64,000 nucleotides of DNA from Ignatzschineria sp. F8392 (GCF_002252045.1 NZ_NEFF01000004.1:178475-242474), one strand, 5' to 3'. Positions 29,772 to 39,220 are shown, numbered from the stretch's first letter. Program-made: numbers and translations. The notes: generated from the sequence alone by a model not told the origin.

Positions 29772-30563
29772 TTACCACCAACGGTAAAAATGGTGTGTTG
29801 GCCCAATACCTTTCCCAACATCTAGTCGATCGGCATGCTCAATCGCCCCTTCAATATAGGCTTTTGCTAAACGAACACCATTTTTTAATCCATGAGAAGG
29901 ATAGAGTGCGGCAATTGCAGCAGAGAGTGTGCATCCAGTGCCATGCGTATTTTTAGTTGCAATACGCGTTGCATTAAAGAGCTCAACTCCCGTCGCGGTT
30001 ACAAGAAGATCGGGACTCTCCTCACTCTCAAGATGCCCACCTTTCATCAAGACTGCTTTAGGTCCTAAAGAGAGAAGCGCTCTTCCCTGCTCAGCCATCT
30101 CTTCAAGATCTTGCGCCTCCTTCACCCCTAAAAGCGCCGCAGCTTCGGGTAGATTGGGCGTAATAATATCTGCTAAAGGAAGTAACGCTTCACGAATAGC
30201 GGTCACGGCCTCCTCAACTAATAGTGGATGCCCACCTTTTGCAATCATCACCGTATCTAAAACAACAAAAGGGATCGGTCGCTCCGTTAATAATTTTGCA
30301 ACCGTTGTAATAATCTCACTATTGACAAGTGCCCCCATTTTAACGGCATCAACATCGATATCATCCATCAATGTATGATACTGCTTCTCAATAAACTCTG
30401 TAGGAACCGGCAAAACACCGGTAACACCTTGTGTAGATTGAGCCGTCAATGCCGAGAGAATTGCCATCCCGTAGCACCCAAGTGCTGAAAAAGTCTTCAA
30501 ATCTGCCTGAATACCGGCACCACCGCTAGGATCTGATCCGGCAATTGTTAAGATCTTATTCAT
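29772..30563 (-). CDS. thiD: Hydroxymethylpyrimidine/phosphomethylpyrimidine kinase
   Basis: 263 residues starting MNKILTIAGSDPSGGAGIQADLK, the standard ThiD N-terminus. It phosphorylates HMP to HMP-PP for thiamine synthesis. The C-terminal anion-hole motif NTHGTGCTLSAAIAA is intact. The frame is open a further 32 codons upstream, but that part lies inside thiE. ATG 30561-30563 overlaps the thiE stop by 8 bp, indicating translational coupling. Last gene of the leftward thiM-thiE-thiD salvage cluster. Confidence 0.95.
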   Translation of the reverse strand: MNKILTIAGSDPSGGAGIQADLKTFSALGCYGMAILSALTAQSTQGVTGVLPVPTEFIEKQYHTLMDDIDVDAVKMGALVNSEIITTVAKLLTERPIPFVVLDTVMIAKGGHPLLVEEAVTAIREALLPLADIITPNLPEAAALLGVKEAQDLEEMAEQGRALLSLGPKAVLMKGGHLESEESPDLLVTATGVELFNATRIATKNTHGTGCTLSAAIAALYPSHGLKNGVRLAKAYIEGAIEHADRLDVGKGIGPTHHFYRWW

Positions 30564-31230
30564 TCTCACCTCGTACAATCGATGCCAATCGTCTTGTAAC
30601 TGATGCAATATCTGCCTGTCCACAGATAGCAGAAACAACGGCAATCCCATCAACTCCACTCTTCATAACACTTGCGGCATTATCAATATTGATTCCACCG
30701 ATCGCAACCTTAGGAATATCTCTCTGCGCGGCAATTATACTCAATCCTTCAACTCCAAGAGCCTTTCGCGCATCCTTTTTTGTTGAGGTTGTAAAGACAG
30801 GGCCAATTCCAACATAATCGACATCTTGCAGTTTGACCTGCTCCATCTCATAGATTGAGCCGACAGAGAGTCCTAAAATTTTGTTAGGACCTAACAATCG
30901 ACGTGCAACATCTGCCGGCAAATCCTTCTGCCCTACATGGACTCCATCTGCATCAATAGCTAGCGCCACATCGATATGATCATTCACAATGAGCGGCACA
31001 TCATAATCTTCTAAAAGCGCTTTCAGTAATAATCCCGCATCATACCAATAACGCTTATCAACCTCTTTTTCTGAGCGAAGCTGCACACAGGTAACACCTC
31101 GTTCAACGGCCTCATAAACCGTTGAGACCATACCTGCAATACCACCACAGAGCTCAGGGTCGAGCACAAGATAGAGCGATAGATCAAATGAGGTACGGCT
31201 CAACTCCCGACGAATTTTCGGATATCCCAT
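30556..31230 (-). CDS. thiE: Thiamine-phosphate synthase
   Basis: A 224-residue TIM-barrel enzyme that joins HMP-PP and thiazole phosphate. Motifs: LYLVLDPELCGG at the start, VTCVQLRSEKEVD, LIVNDHIDVALAIDADGVHVGQKDLP, VGIGPVFTTSTKKDA and IPKVAIGGINIDNA. RBS AAAGGAG precedes ATG. It overlaps thiD downstream and lies 157 bp after thiM. Confidence 0.95.
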   Translation of the reverse strand: MGYPKIRRELSRTSFDLSLYLVLDPELCGGIAGMVSTVYEAVERGVTCVQLRSEKEVDKRYWYDAGLLLKALLEDYDVPLIVNDHIDVALAIDADGVHVGQKDLPADVARRLLGPNKILGLSVGSIYEMEQVKLQDVDYVGIGPVFTTSTKKDARKALGVEGLSIIAAQRDIPKVAIGGINIDNAASVMKSGVDGIAVVSAICGQADIASVTRRLASIVRGENE

Positions 31231-31353
31231 CCTTTCTCCTTTATATATTCACTAACCGATCAATAATGTGACCATCTCATCTTAATAGTCATTTCATCCT
31301 ATAGCCTTAAAACTTTGAAGCCCTAAAGCACGGCATTTGATCGTTTGATTGTC

Positions 31354-31381
31354 CAATACTCAATACTCAATACTCAATACT
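31354..31381. repeat. Heptanucleotide tandem repeat (CAATACT)4
   Basis: Four perfect head-to-tail copies of CAATACT plus a partial fifth (CAATT), directly downstream of the thiM stop in the thiM-thiE gap. A simple sequence repeat of this type can change length by slippage. Confidence 0.85.
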
Positions 31382-31387
31382 CAATTA

Positions 31388-32209
31388 TTAAAACTGAATC
31401 TCGGGGGCTTCCCTTTTTGCAATCTCTAATAATCTCTCAGGAGTCATATTAGAGATCTCATCGAGATATTGAAGGGCGAATGAACCCATTCCTGTCGCTT
31501 TTTCAGCAGCAAATTCGCCGGCAAGTGCAACTAAATAGCAAGCTGTCGCAGCGGCTTCTAGCGTATCTGGTGTTGAACCGATCATTCCGGCAACAAGCGC
31601 AGAGAGCGAACAGCCTGTCCCGGTCACTCGCGTTAAGAGTGTCGTTCCAGCAGAGATGGTATAACCTCGACTGCCATCGGTAATATAATCTACCTCGCCA
31701 GTCATCACCACTATTGTCTGAAATTCTCTGGCAACCATCTCTGCATATTGAGCCACATCACTGCCCGACTCATGGGAGTCAACACCTTTAGCAACAGCAT
31801 CAATGCCGGCTAATACCATTATTTCGGCAATATTTCCCCGAATCACAGTAGGACGATAAGCGAGTAACTCATGCACTATCTTCGTACGAAAATAGAGCGC
31901 TGAACCAATCCCTACAGGGTCTAATACCCAAGGTGTTCCCGTAACCATTGCCTGCTTTGCTGAATGGAGCATCGCTTCTGCTCGTATCTGCGTTAAAGTT
32001 CCCACATTGATTAGAAGTGAGCTAGAGATCTCTGTAAATTCTGCACACTCCTGAATATCAGGAATCATTGCCGGACTTCCCCCCGTCGCTAAGAGTAGAT
32101 TTGCCGTAAAATTTTGGACAACATCATTTGTCATACAATGAACTAATGGTGATTTCTCTTGATACTCCATCAAGTAGGGGATCGCATTTAAGGCGGAAAA
32201 GGGAACCAT
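31388..32209 (-). CDS. thiM: Hydroxyethylthiazole kinase
   Basis: 273 residues from ATG 32207-32209, chosen because GAGGAG lies 6 nt upstream. An in-frame extension of 18 codons is unlikely to be used. Motifs: SPLVHCMTNDVVQNFTANLLLATGGSPAM near the start, WVLDPVGIGS and the C-terminal TRVTGTGCSLSALVAG with the catalytic Cys. It phosphorylates the thiazole moiety for re-use. With thiE and thiD it makes a pure salvage set; no thiC or thiG in the window. No TPP riboswitch recognisable in the leader. Confidence 0.95.
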   Translation of the reverse strand: MVPFSALNAIPYLMEYQEKSPLVHCMTNDVVQNFTANLLLATGGSPAMIPDIQECAEFTEISSSLLINVGTLTQIRAEAMLHSAKQAMVTGTPWVLDPVGIGSALYFRTKIVHELLAYRPTVIRGNIAEIMVLAGIDAVAKGVDSHESGSDVAQYAEMVAREFQTIVVMTGEVDYITDGSRGYTISAGTTLLTRVTGTGCSLSALVAGMIGSTPDTLEAAATACYLVALAGEFAAEKATGMGSFALQYLDEISNMTPERLLEIAKREAPEIQF

Positions 32210-32529
32210 ATAAAACTCCTCACTTATCTTAATCTGTTCTTTATTCGCGTTCTTTATTCGCATTCTTCATTGACGCTCTTTATCAACGTTTTTCATAAAC
32301 GTTTTACGTCAATCAATCTCACTTCAACTCTCTTCTCTCTGCTGACGCTTAAACTCTCTATCTTACACTGAAAGTACCAAGTAAACATGATAATCATCAG
32401 TGAAAAATCGGACAAAAAGTAGCGATTTTTGCATCAATTATTCAATCTCGTTCCCGATTTCTAACCAATTTCACCCAAAAAGAGAAGAAATCCGTATAAT
32501 AAGACCCTCACTATATTGCGGAATAAGAT
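32210..32529. other. Divergent promoter region between thiM and rnd
   Basis: 320 bp. Contains the palindrome-like AACGTTTTTCATAAACGTT at about 32287-32305 on the thiM side. I looked for TPP-riboswitch conserved boxes (CTGAGA, ACCTGATCTGGATAATGCC) and found none. Confidence 0.5.
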
Positions 32530-33429
32530 ATGAAAGACCTCTACATCGATACTCAAGAAGCCTTAGATCAGTGGTGCCAAAAGCAGCTCCAGGAGATTGA
32601 ACTGTTAGCGCTCGATACAGAGTTTCTTCGGGTTAAAACCTATTTCCCGAAGCTCTGCCTTATTCAACTTGCAACAGAGACAGAAGCAGTCTGTATCGAT
32701 CCTTTAGCGCTTCAAGATTTTACCCACCTCAAAGCACTCTTAACAGCAGAACATATTACGAAAATTATCCATTCTGCGAGCCAAGATCTTGAGGCGATTC
32801 TTCATGCGCTCGATATTCTTCCCGCGCCGGTATTCGATACCCAGATTGCAGCTCAGATCACACAACAGCAGAAGGTCGGCATGAGCTATCATGACCTTGT
32901 TCTTCACTATTGTAATGTTGATCTTATTCGCGATCAGACCCGTACACAGTGGGATCTTCGTCCTCTAACGAGCGAACAGCTAAAGTATGCTTACGATGAT
33001 GTTCACTACCTTATTCCGACATATCATAAACTTCAAAAAGAGATCTGTGATGCCGGCAAAGAGGGAGAGCTACGCTCCCATTTCACCCCCCTAACTGAAC
33101 GGGAACGATATGAGCCACAACCAGAACAAGCATGGCGTAAAGTGAAGGGATATAAGCGTTTAAGAGGCGCATCTAAACAGCTCCTAAAAGCTTTAGCGAA
33201 GATGCGTGAATTGATCGCAATTCAGAAAAATCTCCCTAAACGTTGGATTATTAAGGATGATATTTTAATTCGTATTGCTGAAAGTTATGCCAAAAAGGAT
33301 CACAAGCTCTATAGCGACTATGCTGTCAGCTCCTATTCTGAAGAGATTCAGGAGAGATTAATTCGAACAATTGAAAATTTCTGGCAGCAAGGCGCCACAT
33401 CTCAGTCTGAAGAGGGGGATGAAGAGTGA
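32530..33429 (+). CDS. rnd: Ribonuclease D, short form
   Basis: 299 residues. A 3'-5' exonuclease of the DEDDy type for tRNA 3' processing: LLALDTEFLRVKTYFPKLCLIQ (Exo I), FDTQIAAQ (Exo II) and YAYDDVHYLIPTYHKL (Exo III with the characteristic Tyr). One HRDC domain follows (about 215-285; LLKALAKMRELIAIQKNLPKRWIIKDD). E. coli RNase D has two such helical domains in about 375 aa, so this version appears to keep only one. Not cut by a frameshift: the stop follows an acidic tail. Confidence 0.9.
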   Translation: MKDLYIDTQEALDQWCQKQLQEIELLALDTEFLRVKTYFPKLCLIQLATETEAVCIDPLALQDFTHLKALLTAEHITKIIHSASQDLEAILHALDILPAPVFDTQIAAQITQQQKVGMSYHDLVLHYCNVDLIRDQTRTQWDLRPLTSEQLKYAYDDVHYLIPTYHKLQKEICDAGKEGELRSHFTPLTERERYEPQPEQAWRKVKGYKRLRGASKQLLKALAKMRELIAIQKNLPKRWIIKDDILIRIAESYAKKDHKLYSDYAVSSYSEEIQERLIRTIENFWQQGATSQSEEGDEE

Positions 33430-33646
33430 TGAGTCAGTTTAAGTAGATTGAGTGGATTGAAGATTGAGTGGATTAAGTGAAATAGGTAGATAGATTTAGT
33501 GGATAAATTTAGCAGATTCATCAGAGGATCACTTTATTAATATTACTCTATATCACTGACTCTGCTTCTCCTGCACTGCTTCTTCTACATTGCTTACCTT
33601 CAATACTTTTTACAAACTTCTCTTATTGCTTTATTACCTTATTGCT

Positions 33647-34411
33647 TCACAGATCCTCTATCCACTGATCATCAATCAGAAGCGGTCGCATATCAGGTAA
33701 TGATAAAAAAGCATCTGGAAAGAGATATTCCCCGGCAACTCCTGGCAAAGATAGTACCTGCCAACTCAACTGAGTGGCAAGATGTGGCGCAAATTGTTGT
33801 AATGGAATCTCTAAAAGTGTTGTGCAGTAGAGATTCTCCTCCTCACGCCCCTTTAAGATATAAGGCTCTCCTACCCTAGCTGCAACCATCTCTGCAAAAT
33901 AGAGTCGATCGATATCAGGCAGAAATTCTGGTCGCGCAATCAGATAAGTTTTAGCAAATGTTGGGGAGAGAAATTTCTCAATCGGTGTTGCTAAAACTTG
34001 ATTAGGAAGCGCCTCTTCATCATTTGTTGTGGCATGAGTCACAATAATCTCAGGCGTTGTAGCGGTAATCAGCGCTATATGGGAAAACTCCCCACCACTG
34101 ATCCACTGCACAAAGCGACTCTCCTTCCCATATGCCGTACGAAAGACAATATCGCCTACAGCTAATTGGTCACGATAGGTCGAATCCCACGGTTGGTAAT
34201 ACTCCTGATCACTAAAAGGATTGAGATCAATCTCTAAGACGACAATAAGCGCTATCAATAATGTTATACAGAAGAGAGATAGCACAATAAGGAATAATCT
34301 CACACGCCGATTGATACTTCTGACATACCCTTGAGCTAATCGCCCAAACGATAAGAGAGCAGATAATGGGCGAAAAGTTTTAAAATAATTGCGTTTAGGA
34401 TAATTGCGCAT
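33647..34411 (-). CDS. YiiX/YebB-like permuted papain-fold hydrolase, membrane anchored
   Basis: 254 residues. A basic N-terminus and one membrane segment (about 38-60, FLIVLSLFCITLLIALIVVL) precede a periplasmic domain of the permuted NlpC/P60 (YaeF/YiiX) superfamily. It has GDIVFRTAYG, the His motif GGEFSHIALI and a later Cys motif NLYCTTLL, in the permuted order His then Cys. Such proteins are probable amidases or acyltransferases acting on lipids or peptides; the substrate is unknown. A minus-strand terminator upstream separates it from the DUF4878 gene. Confidence 0.75.
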   Translation of the reverse strand: MRNYPKRNYFKTFRPLSALLSFGRLAQGYVRSINRRVRLFLIVLSLFCITLLIALIVVLEIDLNPFSDQEYYQPWDSTYRDQLAVGDIVFRTAYGKESRFVQWISGGEFSHIALITATTPEIIVTHATTNDEEALPNQVLATPIEKFLSPTFAKTYLIARPEFLPDIDRLYFAEMVAARVGEPYILKGREEENLYCTTLLEIPLQQFAPHLATQLSWQVLSLPGVAGEYLFPDAFLSLPDMRPLLIDDQWIEDL

Positions 34412-34458
34412 AAATGATCGCCCTAAAAAATGGATAAGTCTAAGCTTCTAAAGCATAT

Positions 34459-34486
34459 AAAAAAAGAACGCTGTTAACGTTCTTCT
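34459..34486 (-). terminator. Rho-independent terminator of the DUF4878 gene
   Basis: Read leftward: AAGAACG, loop TTAACAG, CGTTCTT, then a T run. It lies about 115 bp past the stop at 34600. Confidence 0.75.
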
Positions 34487-34599
34487 TCTCTATCGATCTT
34501 CTATTGATCTCTCAGATTAATCTCAACATCAAATGTCAACATCACCTAAATGAGAGATCTAGAATGAATTGGATGAAAGCTCAACAATTAGATCAACAA

Positions 34600-35016
34600 T
34601 TAGAACTTTACTCTCCAACCCTCTTTCCCTTTCATTGTTTCGATCTCTTCTGGATCTTCACTTGTGCCATTTTTATAATGAACTTGGAAAAGTACTGTAG
34701 CCTCTGTCTTGCTCTTATTATACTCTACATTATCGAAGGTAATATCTTTAAGCCCACCTTGTGAGTCATAATAGTTTTTCCCCTCTTCCGCAAGAAGTGA
34801 TAACTTCTCTTGAACAACAGCTTTGCCGAGCGCCTCTTCCGGCGTATTAGCTTCATCAGGAATATAGACAACATTGGTCCAATTAGAAGCATCACCCGTT
34901 GCAAACATCTCAACAAATTGACGCACAGCACCTTCTGGTGAATCTTTATCGGCAGAACATGCGGTCACAACGAGTGCAACAATCAGCGCAGTAAAAAAAT
35001 ACTTCAGTTTTTTCAT
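34600..35016 (-). CDS. DUF4878 lipoprotein
   Basis: 138 residues with a lipoprotein signal ending VVTAC. The mature domain, starting SPEGAVRQFVEMFATGD and ending MKGKEGWRVKF, follows the DUF4878 pattern (a small NTF2-like fold). Function unknown; probably a periplasm-facing outer- or inner-membrane lipoprotein. Own terminator downstream. Confidence 0.78.
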   Translation of the reverse strand: MKKLKYFFTALIVALVVTACSADKDSPEGAVRQFVEMFATGDASNWTNVVYIPDEANTPEEALGKAVVQEKLSLLAEEGKNYYDSQGGLKDITFDNVEYNKSKTEATVLFQVHYKNGTSEDPEEIETMKGKEGWRVKF

Positions 35017-35626
35017 AAAATTAATCCTTAATATTAAGGTAAAGAAATTAAGCAGATCGTTATAGACCTTTTATTGATATCTCTAGATGATGCCAAAGAA
35101 CCACACTATGGTAAAAATATTACTCAACATGAATTATTTAATACTTAACATATATTTAACATCAAGTTACTCAATACCAGTATCTCAACATAGAAGGTAT
35201 AGAGTGCTCTGCTTTGGGCAAATATCATACTGATTTTCAATTATAGCCTGATCTTTAAAATTTAGATTGTCAATATAATAGACACTTTTCTAATAGCATC
35301 TTCTCGATATAGAATCTGCCCGCTATAGTATCTTCTCGATGGCGCCCTCTATAAACCTTCCTATCAGCTGATTATTTACTATCTCCATTTTTTAAACACC
35401 ATTTTTAAAGATAATAACTGCAGGGTGGTAACTTAAAGGTAATCACACAGTTATCGTTCAGTGATCCCTCCCTTAAAATGGATAAGAATCAATGTAATAA
35501 ATGATACGCTCATTTTTTTAGCAATAAAAATGCTTGTGTTTTTACAGAAATAGATTATCATCTTTTCTCATAGTTCATTGCATTGCTCAAGCAGCAAGAG
35601 AGGCAAAATAGGCAACTCAAAAAGTC
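35017..35626. other. Intergenic region before tRNA-Leu
   Basis: 610 bp, AT-rich, no coding frame or structured element recognised on either strand. It serves as upstream region for the leftward lipoprotein gene and for the rightward tRNA promoter. Confidence 0.5.
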
Positions 35627-35654
35627 TTGACAAGCAATAAAGACAATGTATAAT
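35627..35654 (+). promoter_or_regulatory. Strong sigma70 promoter of tRNA-Leu
   Basis: Perfect TTGACA (35627-35632) and perfect TATAAT (35649-35654) 16 bp apart, 12 bp before the tRNA. Confidence 0.9.
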
Positions 35655-35665
35655 TTACGGCTTAT

Positions 35666-35749
35666 GCGAGCGTGGCGAAATTGGTATACGCGCTAGACTT
35701 AGGATCTAGTGGTTCATCCGTGAGAGTTCGAGTCTCTCCGCTCGCACCA
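35666..35749 (+). tRNA. tRNA-Leu (anticodon UAG)
   Basis: An 84-nt class II tRNA. The acceptor stem GCGAGCG pairs with CGCTCGC, followed by A and an encoded CCA. D-arm GGCGAAATTGGTATACGC. Anticodon stem CTAGA/TCTAG around loop CTTAGGA gives anticodon UAG for CUN codons. A long variable arm follows (GTGGTTCATCCGT), then the T-arm GAGAGTTCGAGTCTCTC. tig lies just downstream, behind a terminator. Confidence 0.98.
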
Positions 35750-35790
35750 TATTGAGTTATGGTGATAGAGATCACCTTAATAAGTTGAAG

Positions 35791-35818
35791 AAGGTGCTTG
35801 CATGAGCACCTTTTTTTA
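35791..35818 (+). terminator. Rho-independent terminator after tRNA-Leu
   Basis: AAGGTGCT pairs with AGCACCTT around a short loop, followed by seven T residues. It lies between the tRNA and tig. Confidence 0.9.
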
Positions 35819-35862
35819 TATTTTCAATTTTAGAATTCAATCTTAGAATCGGGTATATAATT

Positions 35863-37161
35863 ATGTCAGTAGAAACATTAGAAGGCCTCAAACGCCGCGT
35901 CGTTATTGAGCTTGATGCAGAGCAAGTTGAGAAAGATATTGAGTCGCGTCTTAAAGAGTTAGCTCGTCGCGTTCGCGTTGATGGATTCCGCCCTGGTAAA
36001 GTTCCAGTTAAAGTTGTTCGCAATATGCATGGCGCTGAAGTTGAAAATGAAGTGATCGGCGAAGCGATTGGCAAAAAATATCAAGCAACGATTACTGAAC
36101 TTAAGCTAGAGCCAGCAGGTCAACCGGTGATTGATCGCCCATCAGAAGAGAACAAATACTCTTTTACCGCTGAGTTTGAAGTGATGCCCGAAGTTAAATT
36201 AGACAACCTTGACAAGCTCGAAGCGGTTAAGTTTGAAGCTGAAGTAACAGATGCTGATCTTGAAAATATGCTCACAACGCTTCAAAAGCAGAGCCAAACT
36301 TGGAAAGAGAGCGATGAAGCAGCAAAAGTTGAAGATCGCGTCAACATCAACTTTGTAGGTCGTGTTGATGGTGAAGAGTTTGAAGGTGGTAAAGCTGAAA
36401 ACACACCATTAATTTTAGGTTCTAACAGCATGATCCCTGGATTTGAAGATCAGATCGTTGGAATGAAAAAAGGTGAGACTAAAACAATTAAGGTCACCTT
36501 CCCTGATGATTATCAAGCAGAACATCTTGCAGGTAAAGAAGCTGAGTTCGATATCACTGTTAACAGTGTAGAAGTTGGTGAATTACCAGAGATCGATGCT
36601 CAATTTGCAGAGCGTTTCGGTATTGCTGACGGCGATGTTGAAAAACTTCGTTCAGAGTTACGCAAAAATATGGAGCGTGAATTAAATAACGTTATCCATA
36701 ACCGCTTTAAATCTTCAGTTTTAGAATCACTTGAGAAAAATCACGAATTAGAAGTTCCACAAGTGATGGTTGTATCTGAAGCACAAGCGATGGCGCAACA
36801 ATCAAACTTCCCTCAGCCACGTAGCCAAGAAGAAGCGAATCAATTAATGGAATTGATCACACAAATCTTCTCAAAACAAGCTGAACAAAAAGTTCGTTTA
36901 AGCCTTCTTGTTAGCAAATTTATTGAAGATAACAAAATTACGCCGGATGAGAGCTACGTTGATAAACGTTTAGAACTTATTGCTTCAACTTATGAAGATC
37001 CAGCAGAAGTGATCGAACACTTCAAAAAAGATAAAAACAGTATGCAAAATATCCGTAATATCGCTTTAGAAGATCAAGTTGTAGATCTCTTAGCAGAGAA
37101 AGCGGCGATTGTTACTGAGAAGAAAACTTTCGATGAGCTTATGAATCAAGCTCAAAGATAA
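35863..37161 (+). CDS. tig: Trigger factor, ribosome-associated chaperone and prolyl isomerase
   Basis: 432 residues. The N-terminal ribosome-binding domain contains the signature GFRPGKVP (residues about 44-51). The FKBP-type prolyl isomerase domain (about 155-245) has VNINFVGRVDGEEFEGG. The C-terminal helical chaperone arms follow. It binds near the ribosomal exit tunnel and shields nascent chains. Usual neighbours clpP-clpX are absent here; instead rpsU follows. Confidence 0.97.
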   Translation: MSVETLEGLKRRVVIELDAEQVEKDIESRLKELARRVRVDGFRPGKVPVKVVRNMHGAEVENEVIGEAIGKKYQATITELKLEPAGQPVIDRPSEENKYSFTAEFEVMPEVKLDNLDKLEAVKFEAEVTDADLENMLTTLQKQSQTWKESDEAAKVEDRVNINFVGRVDGEEFEGGKAENTPLILGSNSMIPGFEDQIVGMKKGETKTIKVTFPDDYQAEHLAGKEAEFDITVNSVEVGELPEIDAQFAERFGIADGDVEKLRSELRKNMERELNNVIHNRFKSSVLESLEKNHELEVPQVMVVSEAQAMAQQSNFPQPRSQEEANQLMELITQIFSKQAEQKVRLSLLVSKFIEDNKITPDESYVDKRLELIASTYEDPAEVIEHFKKDKNSMQNIRNIALEDQVVDLLAEKAAIVTEKKTFDELMNQAQR

Positions 37162-37294
37162 GTAACACATTCATGAAATAGCCCCTATTATTGAAATTCT
37201 TCATAACTGGGGTTATACTAGTGGATTGGTGCTCTGACTACATTCAGTATAAGAGCAATTTATTTTAACCTATTAATAATTGAGGTGATGTTCA

Positions 37295-37510
37295 ATGCCT
37301 TCCGTCAAAATTCGTGAGAATGAACCATTTGACGTTGCTATGCGTCGTTTTAGACGGTCTTGCGAAAAAGCAGGTATCGTATCTGAGGTGCGTGCACGTG
37401 AGTACTATGAAAAACCGACCGCTGAAAGAAAGCGCAAGAAGGCTGCGGCTCAGAAACGCCATTACAAACGTATAATGCGCGAATCTAACCGTAGAATCCG
37501 TTACTACTAA
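37295..37510 (+). CDS. rpsU: 30S ribosomal protein S21
   Basis: 71 residues: [21 protein letters not shown], then a highly basic tail ending RRIRYY, standard for bS21. The usual rpsU-dnaG-rpoD block is not present here; a terminator follows at 37576-37607. Confidence 0.98.
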   Translation: MPSVKIRENEPFDVAMRRFRRSCEKAGIVSEVRAREYYEKPTAERKRKKAAAQKRHYKRIMRESNRRIRYY

Positions 37511-37575
37511 TTGATGATGCATTACTAAAGAGTGATCTCTAGTAGAGCAATATTATAAATTATCGAGTAACGATA

Positions 37576-37607
37576 AAGCCCTAGATATTTTATCTAGGGC
37601 TTTTTTA
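37576..37607 (+). terminator. Rho-independent terminator of rpsU
   Basis: AAGCCCTAGATA pairs with TATCTAGGGCTT, followed by TTTTT. Confidence 0.93.
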
Positions 37608-37797
37608 CAACTTAAATAATCAACTTGAACTGCTAAAATCGCTGAAATCACTTAAATTTATTTGATATTGAGCACTAAAAAGTCGTTATAATACTCTAAT
37701 TGAGCAGAGAGAATTGAACAAAGGGCTAAAATATTAAAAATGTTAATATTGGAAGTGTTAATACTGAAAACTCACCGACATTAATTGTGGAGATAGA

Positions 37798-37965
37798 ATG
37801 ATTAAATGGATTAAGCAGAGCAAACGAATGTTTCCCGTAATGATGATAGTTACCCTACTTATCTTGAGTGGCTGCGCTGCAAGTGGTGGGAGCGCATCTA
37901 TCCAAGGGAGAAATGATGCTGGCCCCCATCTATACGGTCGTATCGGCGTTGGATACTCTATCTAA
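37798..37965 (+). CDS. Small lipoprotein, 55 residues
   Basis: A short frame starting MIKWIKQSKRMFPVM, with a hydrophobic core and a lipobox LLILSGC. The mature peptide is about 30 residues (CAASGGSASIQGRNDAG... ending YGRIGVGYSI). GTGGAG lies 6 nt before the ATG, and signal peptide plus lipobox are complete, so it looks real despite its size. Function unknown. Its stop overlaps the stop of the convergent hotdog thioesterase gene by 4 bp. Confidence 0.7.
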   Translation: MIKWIKQSKRMFPVMMIVTLLILSGCAASGGSASIQGRNDAGPHLYGRIGVGYSI

Positions 37966-38405
37966 TCCTCTTTTTGGGGTCTTGCTTTCTGGATCGGAAC
38001 AATCGCATTTGTCACTTTAATTGTTGAGATTAACTTACCACTCTTTTCTGAGTAGATATTCACATCCCAAACATGACTTCGACGCCCTTTATGGAGCAGA
38101 TCAGCTTTCGCGATCACCGTATCACCTATACTTGCCGAAGAGAGATGACTTGCACTAATCTGCATTCCGACACAAGCTTCATCAAGAGGTAGTATGGCAA
38201 AAGAGCCGATCCCTCCAACAGTTTCCGCCAATGCAATTGTTGCACCGCCATGGAGATAGCCCATCGTCTGTTGAAGTGCCTCTGTCACCGGCATCTTTGC
38301 CTCAGCATACTTCTCACTTAGCTCAACCATCTCGATACCGAGTGTCTTTAATAGATTCTTACCTTGATAGCCATTAACACTCTCTACGGTTCTTTCCCCA
38401 GTCAT
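37962..38405 (-). CDS. Hotdog-fold thioesterase (PaaI/YdiI type)
   Basis: 147 residues. The core segment YLHGGATIALAETVGGIGS is the active-site helix of the PaaI/YdiI/MenI family, in which the Glu and the preceding HGG hydrolyse acyl-CoA thioesters. ASHLSSASIGDTVIAKADLLHKGRRSHVWDV completes the fold. Candidate substrates are 1,4-dihydroxy-2-naphthoyl-CoA or phenylacetyl-CoA type esters; the sequence does not settle it. Confidence 0.85.
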   Translation of the reverse strand: MTGERTVESVNGYQGKNLLKTLGIEMVELSEKYAEAKMPVTEALQQTMGYLHGGATIALAETVGGIGSFAILPLDEACVGMQISASHLSSASIGDTVIAKADLLHKGRRSHVWDVNIYSEKSGKLISTIKVTNAIVPIQKARPQKED

Positions 38406-38499
38406 ATTTACTCCTTTTATCTGCTTGTTTGATACTTGTTTGTTATAATAACAAGAAGTTTTATAATCTCATTTTTTGTCGATCAAGGAAAGGTCCCGT

Positions 38500-39168
38500 A
38501 TGAATATCCAAATTTGGTCTGATTTTTCATGCCCATTTTGTTATATCGGTAAACACAATTTAGAACAAGCCATCATGCAATTGAGTGAAGAGGAGATGGC
38601 GATGATCAAAATTCAGTATCGTAGCTTTGAACTTGCGCCTGATGCGCCACTCTATACTGAAGAATCTCTAGCTGAAGTATTAGCTGAACGCTACCAAACA
38701 ACGGTTGAAAAAGCGAAAGAGATGACGGTCAATACCGCGGGAATGGCTGCAACCGTTGGCCTTACGATCAATAATGATAAAATCATTCCTACAAGCACAT
38801 TTTTAGCACATCAGCTTCTTCACTATGTTGCCAATAGAGCACCTAGTAAAATTAAGGCTTGTGCGGATCTTCTCTTTAAGGCTTACTTTCAGGAGGGCGT
38901 TAACCTGAGTGATATCGTTGCCCTGATTGAGATTGCCGATAAACTAAAACTCGATCTTACCGATGTGAAGAAAGCTTTAGATGATGAGACTTATGTAAAT
39001 GCCGTTCGTGATGATGAAAAGATCGCACATCGCATCAATATTCAGAGCGTTCCTTTCTTTGTGATCGATAATGAGATCGCGATTCAAGGCGCACAAAAAG
39101 TAGAGGATTTTCATGATTTTATTGTGAAATATCTTGAAGAGAAAAAGAACAAACCTTTAGATGCTTAG
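38500..39168 (+). CDS. DsbA-family oxidoreductase, FrnE type
   Basis: 222 residues from ATG 38500, preceded by AAGGAAAGG. An upstream start at 38476 would add eight residues without a better RBS. No signal peptide, so cytoplasmic. A thioredoxin-like fold with CPFC near residue 11 (SDFSCPFCYIG) and the inserted helical domain; the cis-Pro segment is IQSVPFFVID. Matches the FrnE subgroup, implicated in oxidative stress and polyketide-type chemistry in other bacteria. Divergent from the thioesterase gene. Confidence 0.88.
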   Translation: MNIQIWSDFSCPFCYIGKHNLEQAIMQLSEEEMAMIKIQYRSFELAPDAPLYTEESLAEVLAERYQTTVEKAKEMTVNTAGMAATVGLTINNDKIIPTSTFLAHQLLHYVANRAPSKIKACADLLFKAYFQEGVNLSDIVALIEIADKLKLDLTDVKKALDDETYVNAVRDDEKIAHRINIQSVPFFVIDNEIAIQGAQKVEDFHDFIVKYLEEKKNKPLDA

Positions 39169-39220
39169 GCAAAATCGATATCGATCTGATACAACAGACC
39201 TCTTATAAGGAGTTTATAAC

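Noticed and set aside
32210..32529. TPP riboswitch before thiM
   Set aside because: None of the conserved thi-box segments could be found on the minus strand; only the gene context suggested it.
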